DNA of 64,000 nt from Bryopsis sp. KO-2023 (Eukaryota > Chlorophyta > Ulvophyceae > Bryopsidales > Bryopsidaceae): assembly GCA_030272585.1 (NCBI GenBank), contig BSYQ01000002.1:8122001-8186000 (forward strand), read 5' to 3'. This document shows, one piece after another, positions 52,301 to 62,977 of the stretch. Made by a program: the position numbers and the translations under genes. A model generated the notes under the pieces. It was not told the DNA's origin. It saw only the letters and a list, made by a program, of their open reading frames with translations, and did no database searches. Position 1 is the first letter of the stretch, and each line of letters opens with the position of its first letter.

Positions 52301-53365
52301 TCATTCTTTAATACAAGAATGGGCCAAAAAGTCCCACACAAAGATTTTCCCGTCACACCTCACAACGAGCTTGTCCTCCGTCAAGAAGAGACCCGTGAGG
52401 TTTCCTCCCACATGAAATTCAAGGAAAAAACGATCCTCTTCGGCAATACCACGAACCACCACTTTTTTCATGCCTCCCGAATAGTATGCGAATTTGCTTT
52501 CGTTCAAGGCCACAACACAGAACCACTTGCCAACGTCGAAGACTTGCAAGCATTCCAAGGTGTCTTGAGCCCACATCCGGACGGTACCATCTAAAGAATT
52601 ACTAATGATCATATTGTTATTGGCATCAACGCATCTGACAATATCGTGGTGCCCCTTTACCGTTGCCACGCGGGCGTAGGACGCTAAGCTCCACACTTCA
52701 AGATGCCCGTCAATCAATCCACAAGTTAAGAAACCGGCTTCCTTAGCGAAAGCGACACACATGATAGTTTTTCTCCAAGAAGAGCCGTTATTTAAGACCC
52801 TAGTTTGATTCCAATCGATCTTGCCCCACAACTCTAAACGACCAGATTCACCACCAATGACCACGTGATCTCCAGCATCCACAATCACATTAACCTCGAA
52901 ACCAACGTCCAGAGAAGCGATTTTCTTGAAGTCAGGTGTTTCTGAGACCACCAGCCTTTGGTTGTCATGTTTGCACACAAGCGTCATCGAACCACCAGCA
53001 TCGATCAAGCCCAAACACGGAATGTACAAATCGGGGCCGTCTCTAGTGAAGACCTCGCCGTTTTCAGCGTTTACTAAGACAATCTTTCCAGCTTCCCAAA
53101 TCGCAAGCATCTCGCCCTGTCTGACACATTTTTCGATCAGAGTCCCCCGCTTCCTCGCAAACTCGATACACTTCGGTACAACGGTGCCACATCGCCAGGC
53201 GCTCTCGAGGCTGACTTTTCTGTCGAAACGGTCTTCTTTGATCACATCGTTCCAAGCCTTAGCAACCAAGGAGCAACTGACCAAAGTCCTCAATCGCAAA
53301 CCCTCGAAAATTTTACCAAGAACTCCACTCGGGAGCTCCCACTCAACACTCACGTAATCGCTCAT
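52301..53365 (-). CDS. F-box/WD40 repeat protein
   Basis: The 354-residue product starts MSDYVSVEWELPSG. The F-box is at residues 8-45 (LPSGVLGKIFEGLRLRTLVS, CSLVAKAWNDVIKED). The propeller contains EAGKIVLVNAENGE, GRLELWGKIDWNQTRVL, GHLEVWSLASYARVATVKGH, DIVRCVDANNNMIISNSLDG, TVRMWAQDTLEC and a final blade KIFVWDFLAHS. The frame stays open for 92 codons upstream, but the MSD start is shared by all paralogues, so I use it. It is a close paralogue of the 61.9-kb gene, including the 5' flank (CGGTAGCACCAAAAACRCAG). Likely an SCF ubiquitin-ligase substrate receptor. Confidence 0.87.
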   Translation of the reverse strand: MSDYVSVEWELPSGVLGKIFEGLRLRTLVSCSLVAKAWNDVIKEDRFDRKVSLESAWRCGTVVPKCIEFARKRGTLIEKCVRQGEMLAIWEAGKIVLVNAENGEVFTRDGPDLYIPCLGLIDAGGSMTLVCKHDNQRLVVSETPDFKKIASLDVGFEVNVIVDAGDHVVIGGESGRLELWGKIDWNQTRVLNNGSSWRKTIMCVAFAKEAGFLTCGLIDGHLEVWSLASYARVATVKGHHDIVRCVDANNNMIISNSLDGTVRMWAQDTLECLQVFDVGKWFCVVALNESKFAYYSGGMKKVVVRGIAEEDRFFLEFHVGGNLTGLFLTEDKLVVRCDGKIFVWDFLAHSCIKE

Positions 53366-54193
53366 TTCTGCGACACACCTGCGACACACCTGCGAACGGT
53401 AGCACCAAAAACACAGTGTCGAACAACGTTTTTGGGAAAGAAAAAGAAGCGGGTGACGAAGAAAGTGAAGGCGATGCCCCTTAAAACTACCTCTTTGTTG
53501 ATAATCGACCTGAGCGAAGAGATCCACGTTAGTTTTTTTTGGGGGATGATATCCCAGCACCAGCAAACTAGAAAAAAGTTTCCCCCGACGCCTTAATTGT
53601 GGAAAAAAACGACGAGGAAGACGGCCACAGACTAGGCGCAATAAAGGTAAGTAAGGAACGTCCCGAAGACCCCAAAAAAACGCCGCAGTCCGGAGACCAA
53701 ACCCGCAGTCTTACTCGGCCACCTCACACCTTGTCAAACCGTCTTCGGCTCCTGCCTGGGGTTTTCGCAGGAAGCGAGAAAAGCGGAAGCAAAAACGCTC
53801 CCCAGGAAAGCGAATCGTGCGTTTCTGCGATATCAAACAAGTTCTTGGCGCAGCCACTCGACCGACTTCTGCCAAGTGTTCGTGGGATGTGCAATCAAAA
53901 CTTCCTTCGATTACGTCACTTTTTTTCGAGATCTTTCTCACACCAATGAAGATTTTCCTTTTTTTGTCCAATCAAGTAAATGATTTTTAGTTTTCCCGTC
54001 CGCATATCGAAAAGAGAGTTTCCTGTTTCGACGGTTTTGTTTTTTTTCCCGTCTTTCTGGGTCGTGGAAAGAGAACGATGGATTTATTTTAACCCCGTCG
54101 CCTTTTTTCGCTCTGGCGAAACTGCGGGACTATAATCTGGAAGAAGCAAAATCGTCGAGACAAGGGTCGGACGGCAAATTTTCTGCGACAGCG

Positions 54194-54433
54194 ATGACTC
54201 GTTGTAGGAAAAAAACGCAAGGGTACGCCGCTTTCTTGTCGGCACGTTTCTTTTTTCTTTCTCGTTTCTCAGGGAGAACTGCGACAAAATATTTACCACG
54301 GTACGACTTGTTCCATTTTTTTTTTTCCTGGCGAAAAAGCGGCCTGTGGATGTCTTCGTGGAAATTTGGAGAGTGTTTTTTTTAAGGGGGGCTGGGGTTA
54401 AATAAGTTTCATAAGAAAATAAGTTAAACAATT
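54194..54433 (+). CDS. Short spliced gene of unknown function, right copy
   Basis: Exon 1 (54,194-54,222) encodes MTRCRKKTQ and ends at donor GTACGC. After a 50-bp intron with a pyrimidine tract, the second exon in the simplest phase reads ENCDKIFTTVRLVPFFFFLA and KKRPVDVFVEIWRVFFLRGA, then stops about 54,415. The left copy conserves VDVFVEIWR with a synonymous GAC/GAT difference but has a stop upstream of it unless a second intron (GTAYGACTTGTTCC..AG) is removed. The conserved splice signals support a transcribed gene; the product is unknown. Confidence 0.3.
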
Positions 54434-54926
54434 TAAATAAGTAGTTTAAATAATTTTTATTTTTTCTGAAAAGGGAACCCCAAGGCTCTCAACTGGCAAA
54501 GGAGTCCAGACCTTTTTTGAAAACGAATAAATTGATTAAAACTAAAAACAGCCAGAAAATTAAAGATGAGAAAACCCTGAATATTTTTTTTGTTCTTTTC
54601 GCAACAGAAACAGGCTTTTTTCTGGGGGAAATAAATTCAGGTGTGAAGGTAAGAAAGAAAATAAAAAAATATTGGAAATATATTATTTCCCCCTAAAAAA
54701 AAATAATAACAATAAAAAAAACCCTCTGAATTATCAAAGATGCTCCGAGGATATTTTTTAACGCAGTTGTTTTCTTCCAAGATAAAATAAAAAGAGTGAA
54801 TAAGAAAACCTTTGCTTCTCACCAGTGTTCTTTTCTCTTTTTTTTTCTAGTTTAATTATTTTAATTATTTGGTTTTTGTGAAAATAAAGATGCATGTATC
54901 AGCGACTGTTTATACCCACAGGCTCA

Positions 54927-55029
54927 AGCAACTGACCTACATTTCAAAAAGTATTTATAGAATTTGATTCTATTTCAGAAAATTAGGTGGAGGATTGGGA
55001 CAGTAGGGGTTCGATTCCCCTGTGTTGCT
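54927..55029 (+). ncRNA. tRNA-like block with perfect T-arm, right copy
   Basis: The same 3' block as at 9,479-9,511, GATTGGGACAGTAGGGGTTC through CGATTCCCCTGTGTTGC, is unchanged, and the 5' segment CAGGCTCAAGCAACTGACCT is also conserved. The AT-rich middle differs. Preservation of exactly the T-arm and closing segments suggests selection on an RNA structure. Confidence 0.35.
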
Positions 55030-56060
55030 TTGATAAAAAGTGTTTTTTTCTTTTTATTTTCTACTGTTCGTCTCTTTTTCTTTTAATTATGTCTTTTTTT
55101 TTACCTCGGAAAATATAAAAGAGAGAATAGTCTGTTGTTTTCTGTTCGCCTTGATTCGTGTTTTTTTATTTTTTCAACCTTGTTTTCCACAGAGATTTTG
55201 GGAGAAATATTGTCTTTGTAATGGTACAGGAGCAGGTGCTGTTCTTAAAACAATTGCATGCATTTATTCATCTCTTTTTATTCATTATTTTTAAGTTCCA
55301 TTCAATTTAATACATAGATATAGTATTTTCTTTTTCTTTTCTCTTTTTTTTTTTGAAGCTCGACACCCCCTGTTCAGGATCTTCTTTTCCTGTTTTTTAG
55401 TTCACACTTTTATGTCCAGCAAGCACTGCCTGCAGGTGGTGGAAATTACTTTTTAACATTCTCAGCTTCGAATCACAGGTTGTGTGGGGCGCTAGAAACC
55501 AGCCAGTCAACATTTGCGTTTGTTTCAACATGTGGTGAAAATGAGCGAGCCATCCAACATTTCCATGTGGTCAAAATTCACTAGCCAACCAGTATTTCCA
55601 TATGTGGTGAAAATATCAGTGGAGGCCATGTCTGACACACACACCCCTGTTCTGGAGATGGAAGGGGTGCAATGCATTATCGATGTGTATGCATGAGGTA
55701 AGCAATCCAGAATGAAACCAAAATGCCACTCTTTACCTGAATGGAATGATTGGTTGTCTGAATTTCTCGATTCTTTTTTTACCTTCTTGAAACCAAAAAT
55801 AGAAAGGAAAAAATATCCATGAAATCAGAAAAAAAAAAAAAAAACCTGGTGTAGCCTGGATTGACCTGATCAATCTTCCCACCATAAACTTCACCTCCCA
55901 AAAGAAATCATCCAGTGTGGAAATTTTGAATTGAACGCCTCAGTCCCCCCCCCCCCCAACACACACACACTCTTTGTTCAAATCATTGAATGCGCACCTG
56001 CAATTTCACTAGAGGTTGATTCGTCGAGCGTGGATATGAATTCTGTTTCGAATATGTGCA

Positions 56061-58640
56061 AACTCAGGTAGCGAATCTCTGGACATGGTTTTATAGTTCC
56101 TTACAAAAGTGGGGTGGATGGCGTAACAACAAAAGAAAGGTGAAATTAGCCGGAAAAAAATAAAAATAAAAAAACAAAAAATTTGCTGCATTAGGCACCT
56201 GATGTGGAACTCCACCTGGAATCAATCAAGAAGGTTTATAGACAAAGGGGAAACAAAGGGGAGACATACATACATGCCTATATATACATATTTGTATACA
56301 GGAATAGCTCTTGTAAGCTTCGGTTGAGGGTGGCAATCAGCTGTTGAAGATCCACCACGGAGGGGTGCTGCCCCTCGGTAGGCTGAATAATAAAAAAAGG
56401 AAATGGCTGAGGAAATGGATGCTGTCTTCCTTGATGCAATTCCCTACATAAAACCAAAAGAAGAAAAACTAGCAAGAGGAGGCAAGGAAAAGGCGAGCCA
56501 CCCGCCAAAAAAGACACTAAAAAAAAATGAAAAAAGGAGATTGGGGGGGGGGGTGACAAAGAGTTGTTCAAAAATGTTGCCAAGAATGCTGCCAAGCGAG
56601 GCTGCGGTGGAAAGCTCACCAAGAGTGAGGGTGGGGGTGTTATCCGGGGGGGACTCCTGTGAGGTTTTCCCTTAGAGATGAGATCAGCAGGATGAAAGCG
56701 TCTGACCTGGGGAAGGCTAGAGATAAACACTCGAAGCAATTAAGAGACAGACTGCACTTCAGCTCGCCCAGGCTGTCATGCAGAAACTCTGTTGCATGCC
56801 GGTTGCGACACTCCCATTTGTGATTCTGGTGTATGCACCTTTTTTGTCGGTTTGTTGGTTTCTTTTCCAGAATGTGTTTTATTTTATCCTTTCTTGATTT
56901 TATTTCTACCTTTCAAATAATAATGGGTTTTACTTTATTTTATTTCACTTTATTTTTTTCTTCTTCTTTTTCCAAAGAGGCTGGAAGGTATTGAAATTTT
57001 TTTCAATTTTTTTTTCCAATTTTTTTTATATATTTTCTTTTAATGCACTCTGCTGAATTATCCCCCAGGGCTTCTTCCGCCGTTCAATTTTCTATCGTTC
57101 AAAATCGAGGGTTGCAAATTCCCCCGTTTTGTCGCATCGCCACTGCCAGAAACTCAACCCCCTTTTGCACGTTGTTAAATGATAGGCACATCTGCTGTTC
57201 ATTCCCTGATTTCTAGAATGTCAAGGTGGATTTGTACATTATACATAGAGAGGCTCAGGCCTCTCTGAGCTGCGCAACAAGATCAGGGGACTGACATTCA
57301 TTTTTTCGTTTTTGCTCGGGTGTCTTTGAGCTGTGAAATATCAGTGTCATATAACGTTGTTGTAATGATTCAATTTTTACAGTCCCTCAGCAGGCTTGTC
57401 TTTATATGTATTGTACAGCGCTGGGTTAAATGCTGCCCTTCGACACTCAAGGGAATTGCCTTTGAATTTTTAGCACTCCATCGAGCAGGGTGGAGGTCTC
57501 CCATTTGGGCAATCCCCTAAGAGTCATTTTGGGTTTTTTATGAGGTTGACTGACTTTGATTTCAATGAATGGGGTTAGCTCCTGTATCGACAAACTTTTT
57601 GGGCTTCTGAGGAGGAGGGGCATCAGTAACAGGAAAACTGCACCCAACAGGTGGGGAAGACATTTTAAAAAAATGAAAAGTGTTGAAAAAAAGAAAAGGG
57701 AAATAGTTCTGGAAAGAATCAGTCGAAGTGTTTTTTTGAGTGAGGCATTGATTGGTAAAGGACCTTGTGTAAATCAACCCGGAGGGAAAAACATATGATT
57801 GCAGAAAGATAATGTCCTTAATTTGCTCATTAAAATCAGAAACTGAACTGAGTTTGGATTAAAAATCCAGGTGTTTTTCTTTGGATTTTTTTTCAACAAT
57901 TGTTCCAAACAAACCTCTCACTGTTTGAGGTTCAGGGAGATTTACACTTGGCACTGCACTCCAACTGCGTAACTAACTATTTGAATACCTACACATACTA
58001 GCATTTAAATGATAATCAACAACAAAAACAACACCCCTTTGGGCAACCAGTTGAGCCATTACACGTCCCCCTGGACTTGTGCTTTACCCCAAACGCAATA
58101 CGGATATCGAATAAAAAGTTCAACTCCTCCCCCACTCTCGCAACGAGTCAACGCAAATCCGACCATCTTTTCCACCCGTTCCAAACATGTTAGCGAAATT
58201 ACCCTGGATGCCACACTGAAATTCGAAGAAAAGCTTTATCCTGCACAGCAAAATGTTAAAAAGAGAGGAGGCACCCAACCGTCCTCCTAGATTGGGAGGA
58301 GTAACAACGAAGAGAAGTGCTTCTTTGGATTTGTTCTCGTTCCCCCTCCTCCGCGTTGAATACCTCGCTGCTGCTTCTTATTTCAATAATCCAAGCCCCA
58401 TCACAAAAAAGCAACACAGAATGATCCCCCACCAGCCTCGTGCGTACGCGCGACCGTGTTACAGCGCGTATTTTAGTTTGCGCAATGAAAGTCCCTCCTC
58501 TGATCTTTGGCGATGCGCTCACGACATTTTCTTCTTCCAGCGAACATCCCAGCCAAGAATTTGGATCGGTTGTTTGTGACAGCTCCAGTGCCCCGCATTC
58601 CTCACTGACATTTAGTCTCGGTGCAAGATGTCAGTCGTCC
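56061..58640. other. Long stretch without a recognised gene
   Basis: It contains TA-rich and T-rich tracts (56,870-57,050), a poly-G run near 56,547 and short featureless frames. A lysine-rich plus-strand frame at 56,403-56,675 has no motif. I see no inverted terminal repeats. Confidence 0.45.
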
Positions 58641-58645
58641 CCCAC

Positions 58646-58715
58646 CTGACTCTTTGGTGGCTTTGGTCACCACGCGTGAGCATTGCGAAGACAGCGATTC
58701 GGACTCAGCTGGTTT
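58646..58715 (+). other. Exon-like duplicated block, second copy
   Basis: Near-identical to 20,146-20,215; the frame reads PDSLVALVTTREHCEDSDSD. Here it continues into an arginine-rich stretch (RGRMRRRRRAARRAHR) that is absent from the other copy. The function is unknown. Confidence 0.35.
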
Positions 58716-58983
58716 GGACCGGGGACGGATGCGAAGACGTCGGAGAGCCGCTCGACGCGCGCACCGCTCGAGTTTCTGGCGGCTGGGTGAATCATCATAT
58801 TACAAGGGAAACATCAGGTCGTGCCAGCCGGGGTGCCACTCAGTCTTGGATCATCAAGATAGAGCGAGTGTTTTGTTGTAGTTAAAGAGTTTGAAAGAAA
58901 GACTGCAGACGCTGGGGCTGCTTTTGCAGGGATGGTGCTCTTTGTTGTGTGAAATTTCATTTAAAAAAAAAAAAAAAAAGACT

Positions 58984-59074
58984 GTGGAGAGGGGGATTCG
59001 AACCCCCGCCGAATGGCAATTCTAGTCGCGACGATCCATCCACTCTACGGACCCGGTCAGAATCTGTTCTCCAC
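58984..59074 (-). tRNA. Class II-like tRNA, possibly Ser(AGA)
   Basis: On the minus strand a 7-bp acceptor GTGGAGA/TCTCCAC closes a 91-nt unit. The T-arm is perfect (GGGGG-TTCGAAT-CCCCC), a short variable-arm hairpin GCC-ATTC-GGC precedes it, and a D-arm-like GTCC..GGAT is present. The anticodon loop CTAGAAT suggests AGA (Ser), but its stem is poor. About 13 extra bases lie between the acceptor and the D-arm. A run of T beginning four bases after the 3' end is a strong Pol III terminator. Either an unusual tRNA, one with a misplaced insertion, or a pseudogene. Confidence 0.6.
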
Positions 59075-60413
59075 GATCTATTCCAAAGCCAATTTGTTAT
59101 GTAGCGTGCACGCCAGGGAATTCTTTTTTCTCCTCGATTCCCTTTTTGACGTTCGCTTCCGTCTTCACCGGAGTGGAAGCGGGCGTGGACGACCAAAGCG
59201 CGAAAAGTCCCGTCAAGCCCGTCGACGGCGGTGGTGGCGGTCGCGGTGGCGGAGTCGCGCTCGGTTAGGCTCTTCTTGTATGTCTTGGTGCGGTACGTCA
59301 GGATTCTGTTTCTTCTCGGCATGCCTCTCGCGGTGTTTGTTGTGGCAGGTTCGCAGTTTGGGTCGACGACGGGAAAAAAACAACGGCTCAAAAAAAACGA
59401 AAGAAGGCTCGAAAAATGTGTTCGCAGGTGTGGCGGCAGGTCAGCCGCACCTGGAAGGCACCGTATTCACACGAAACTATAGCTTCCAAATAACGACGCT
59501 CGCATATCGAGCGAACGTTTTAACCACTCTATTGTAAAAGAAGCCTGCCGCGGCCCCAACTCGCTCTCACCAGAACAGATGGCGAGCGTGAAGAAGGTGC
59601 AGGGATGGATGATCAGTTGTGCACGGAGCGTTTTATTCACCAATACAAAGTGCAGTGTTCTGGAAAGAAACGGGTAGCTTTCTTTTTGCGAACCAGGAAC
59701 GAGCGAAAGAGACATCTCTTCGAACTGAGTTATCAGCGATGTGTTGTCGCCGCCGGGGTTGGTCGGCCCTTTGGTGGCGCTCGACTGGCTTCGACTTCAA
59801 GAAGAGAAGCCTCAACGATGAGGAGTCATCGTTCGAACCGGCACAATCGCCGGTGCAAGCAGGTGACACACCGGTGATGTTGGAGATTGGATTATGTGTC
59901 GAAAGCAGCCTTTCTGAACGTGCCTATTCACCGTACGGTGGCCCGGACAGGAGCGTACGTTTCGCGGGACAGCAGTAGGCGGAGGTTCAAATCCCACCTC
60001 CCACATTTTTTACGTTTTGTTTTGGATCAATATCTCCCGTTACTTTTCGTTTTTTTTGCGTTAAAGCGCTGGTCTTGTAGCGTATGTGGTATTTTGCGTG
60101 CATGTGGGGTAGAAAGCTAGCTTTGTGTCCTGAAAGTGGAGTGTTTTTTATCAAAGAAAAACACCCTTCTTTCACTGACTCATGATTTGATTGGGCTAGC
60201 TCAATTGCAGCTGGGGGTTGCAATGGCCTGATTGAGCGATTCAAGTGCTTTCCTTTTCTGGCTCGACCATCTTCTTCTTCTCTCCTTCGTACAGTAAAGA
60301 GTCGAAATTCCACGGAGGAGGTATTTTGCGGCGTCAGCAAGTCGGCGACAAAAATCGTCCCAGAAAAACCGTGGAGCATTTAGATCTCTATTCGTGGTCA
60401 CCTCAGTTCCTAC
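59075..60413. other. Region between the tRNA and the coiled-coil paralogue
   Basis: No protein gene is recognised. A degenerate tRNA-like sequence lies at about 59,465-59,545 (-). A B-box GGTTCAAATCC followed by T6 stands at 59,985-60,010 (+). An inverted repeat GAAAGTGGAGTGTTTTT..AAAAACACCCTTCTTTC is at 60,131-60,174. Confidence 0.4.
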
Positions 60414-60618
60414 CGGCCGAGGTTTTCTCCATTCTCGCATTCTTTTCCTCAAGCTCATACACCAAATTCAGGATAAGTTCACTTTGTTCCTCGATAACTT
60501 TTTTCTTCTCCTCCAGTTGTGAGCTCAACTTGAAAATCTGGCGTTGCAAAGTACACATCTCACTTGATCGACGATAGATATTTGCATCGAGCACCCAGAC
60601 TGTTTTTGTTTTGGCCAT
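60414..60618 (-). CDS. Coiled-coil gene exon 1, paralogue of the 14.7-kb gene
   Basis: The exon encodes MAKTKTVWVLDANIYRRSSE followed by heptads (FKLSSQLEEKKKVIEEQSEL, ILNLVYELEEKNARMEK). It ends at a phase-1 donor G|GTAGGA, in the same place as the paralogue at 14,673-14,484. Downstream exons corresponding to the left copy were not found, so the gene may be truncated here. The upstream region (to about 60,990) is duplicated too, so the promoter is probably shared in kind. Confidence 0.55.
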
Positions 60619-60990
60619 CGCTCAGGAGAATCTGCATTTAACTACCCTGATAAAGTTTCTGTGGTATGAAAGATCGAGGTTTCAGGAGAATGGGTCTATA
60701 AGTAGAGGAGGGGGCTGGAATACGGGTACAGAGTTATATCGCCAGGATGCGTTTGATGCAGCAGCAAACTGTAAGACCATGGGAGACCATCTCATTTTGC
60801 CCCTTGTTCTCCTGATCTACCCATTCAGGACGAACAAGCAAACATCAAATCATATTCCATGCATGACTTTTTAAAAGAAGATTAAATAGGATCAAACAGG
60901 GGAGTGAATTTTTGTATTGGGTTTTCACTTTTATATCCGCACCCCTTGAAACCCCTCATCGTCGTCTGTGCTACTGGTGTCCCTCCTTCA

Positions 60991-61903
60991 ACACACAGAA
61001 ACAGAGACTCGACTTCTTCAATACATATTTTGTTCAAATTTCAAGGCATCAAAACCAAAAGAAACAACTCTGCACTGTATTTATCAAAAAATAAAAACGC
61101 CGCACTAAAGAAATTAACCACAGCATTTTCTTCATATTTTACTTGGAGAAAAAACTCAAGAAATATTACTTGGGAAGAATGGCAGCCCCCCCAAAACCGC
61201 CAATTCCACAGAATCTATCATTTTTCTGCCGTTGCTGATAAAAATATATACATATACAGATTGTTTTTTTTTCTTTGGGGTGGGGAGGACGCCATCGTTG
61301 AGTAAACTATAAAAAAAACAAGTAATTTTGACGATATCATTTCATTTCCGTCCAAAAATCAAGCCACCTGACCGGCTGTGGCGCTTCCAGGTCCGTCAGC
61401 ACTCAACTTACCTCGCACAGGACTGGAAGGTTCTATTTTGTTTAGTGTTAGCGTTCAAGACATTTTGGTAGGAGTTATTCGCGATGTACTTAATTTTCAT
61501 CAGTGTGACATTATGGTTTGAGCTAGGAAACTTCGATTCCTATGCGCTACTTCAAAGACACAACCCTCCAAAAATTGTAAATAAATCTCGCTTGGTTAAA
61601 GAGCAGAAAATCTCATTAAAAACAAGGTGAAGTTCATGTTCCAAAAAGCCTATTAAGCCTAGGCAGGGTCAACCCCCTTCCTCCCAGAGAGATGAGTAGT
61701 TGTCAAAAAAACAAACCCATGCACTTATAAAAGGGGTAATTTTTTACTGTGCATTTCTCTCTATCTTTTATTGAGAGACACAAATGATGGCCCTTCTCTC
61801 CCCACCCACCCACCCACCCACCTATTTTCTTTTTCCTTACATTTCAGTTTATACGTATATGCACATACCAGAAAACGTTCCTTGTAACACTAATCGAAAC
61901 CAT
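60991..61903. other. Intergenic 3' of the last F-box gene
   Basis: AT-rich with no recognised gene. A (CCCA)n run lies at 61,801-61,820. The right part should include the 3' UTR of the minus-strand F-box gene. Confidence 0.5.
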
Positions 61904-62977
61904 TCATTTTTTTGAGCATGCATGCAAAGAAAAGTCCCATACTAAGATAGATCCACCTTTCCTCACAGCAATGAGCTTTTCCTCTGTCAAAAAAAGACCT
62001 TCGAGGTCACGCCCTACATCAAACTTCAGAAGGCATGAATCTTCATCGATAAGACCACAAACCATCACTTGTCTTGAGTCTTTCGAAAAGTATGCAAATT
62101 TGCTTTCGTTTAGAGCCACAAGGGACCATTTGCTCTCAATCTGGACAGCTCGCACACACTCCAAGGTGTTCTGAGCCCACATCCGGACGGTACCATCCGA
62201 AGAGCCACTAATGATCATGCTGTCATTGGCATCAATGTTCATGACAAATTCGGGGTGCCCCTTTACCGTTGCCACGCGGGCGTAGGACGCTAAGCTCCAC
62301 ACTTCAAGATGTCCGTCATTCGATCCATATGTTAAGAAACCAGAATCCTCGGCGAAAACTGCACACCTGATAGTTTTTCTCGGAGCAGGATAAAATCCAT
62401 CATGCAAAACTCTTTCTCGATTCCAATCGATCTTGCCCCACAACTCCAAATGACCAAATTCACCACCAATGACCACGTGATTTCCAGCATCCACGATCAC
62501 AGTAACCTTGAAACCAACGTCCAGAGACGCGATTTTCTTGAAGTCAGGTATTTCTAAGACCACCACGGTTTGGTTGCTATGTTCGTACACAAAAATCATC
62601 AAACCACCAGCATCGATCAAACCCAAACACGGATTCCAAATATCGCGGCCGTCTCTACTGAAGACCTCTCCGTTTTCAGCGTTTACTAAGATAATCTTTC
62701 CAGCTTCCCAAATCGCAAGCATCTCGCCCTGTCTAACACATTGTTCGATCCGAGTCCACTGCTTCCTCGCAAACTCGATACATTTCGGTACAACGGTGCC
62801 ACATCGCCAGGCTCTCTCTAGGCGGATTTTTCTGTCGAAAAGGTCTTCCTTGATGACATCGTTCCAAGCCTTGGCAACCAAGGAGCACCTGGCCAGTGTC
62901 CTTGGGGAAAACCCTTCGAAAATTCTACCAAGAACTCCACTCGGGAGCTCCCACTCAACACTCACGTAATCGCTCAT
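61904..62977 (-). CDS. F-box/WD40 repeat protein
   Basis: The 357-residue product starts MSDYVSVEWELPSG, with the F-box at residues 8-45 (LPSGVLGRIFEGFSPRTLAR, CSLVAKAWNDVIKED). The propeller shows EAGKIILVNAENGE, GHLELWGKIDWNRERVL, GHLEVWSLASYARVATVKGH, SMIISGSSDGTVRMWAQNTL and SILVWDFSLHACSKK. It is highly similar to the 52.3-kb gene. An in-frame extension upstream of the ATG is not used because the paralogues agree on MSD. Compared with the 52.3-kb gene, about 100 bp of extra sequence lies between the ATG and the conserved upstream block CGGTAGCACCAAAAACGCAG, so the leaders differ. Likely an SCF ubiquitin-ligase substrate receptor. Confidence 0.87.
   Translation of the reverse strand: MSDYVSVEWELPSGVLGRIFEGFSPRTLARCSLVAKAWNDVIKEDLFDRKIRLERAWRCGTVVPKCIEFARKQWTRIEQCVRQGEMLAIWEAGKIILVNAENGEVFSRDGRDIWNPCLGLIDAGGLMIFVYEHSNQTVVVLEIPDFKKIASLDVGFKVTVIVDAGNHVVIGGEFGHLELWGKIDWNRERVLHDGFYPAPRKTIRCAVFAEDSGFLTYGSNDGHLEVWSLASYARVATVKGHPEFVMNIDANDSMIISGSSDGTVRMWAQNTLECVRAVQIESKWSLVALNESKFAYFSKDSRQVMVCGLIDEDSCLLKFDVGRDLEGLFLTEEKLIAVRKGGSILVWDFSLHACSKK

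Larger units (their letters stand above)
53650..56060. repeat. Segmental duplication, right copy
   Basis: Collinear with 8,190-10,700; see the left copy for landmarks. This copy has three instead of two CATTTCCATGTGGTGAAA motifs and longer poly-A, and the block at 55,845-55,890 (CCTGGATTGACCTGATCAAT) is intact. Beyond 56,060 similarity stops on this side; on the left side the GATC element begins soon after, at 10,924. Confidence 0.8.

Noticed and set aside
59465-59545. tRNA-like sequence on the minus strand (AGAGTGGTTAAAACGTTCGC, CTCGATATGCGAG)
   Set aside because: D-arm and anticodon arm look right, but the T-arm is degenerate and the acceptor strands do not pair; at best a tRNA relic.
59930-60010. 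B-box GGTTCAAATCC followed by T6
   Set aside because: The T-stem has mismatches and no 5' acceptor strand was found, so a tRNA cannot be supported.
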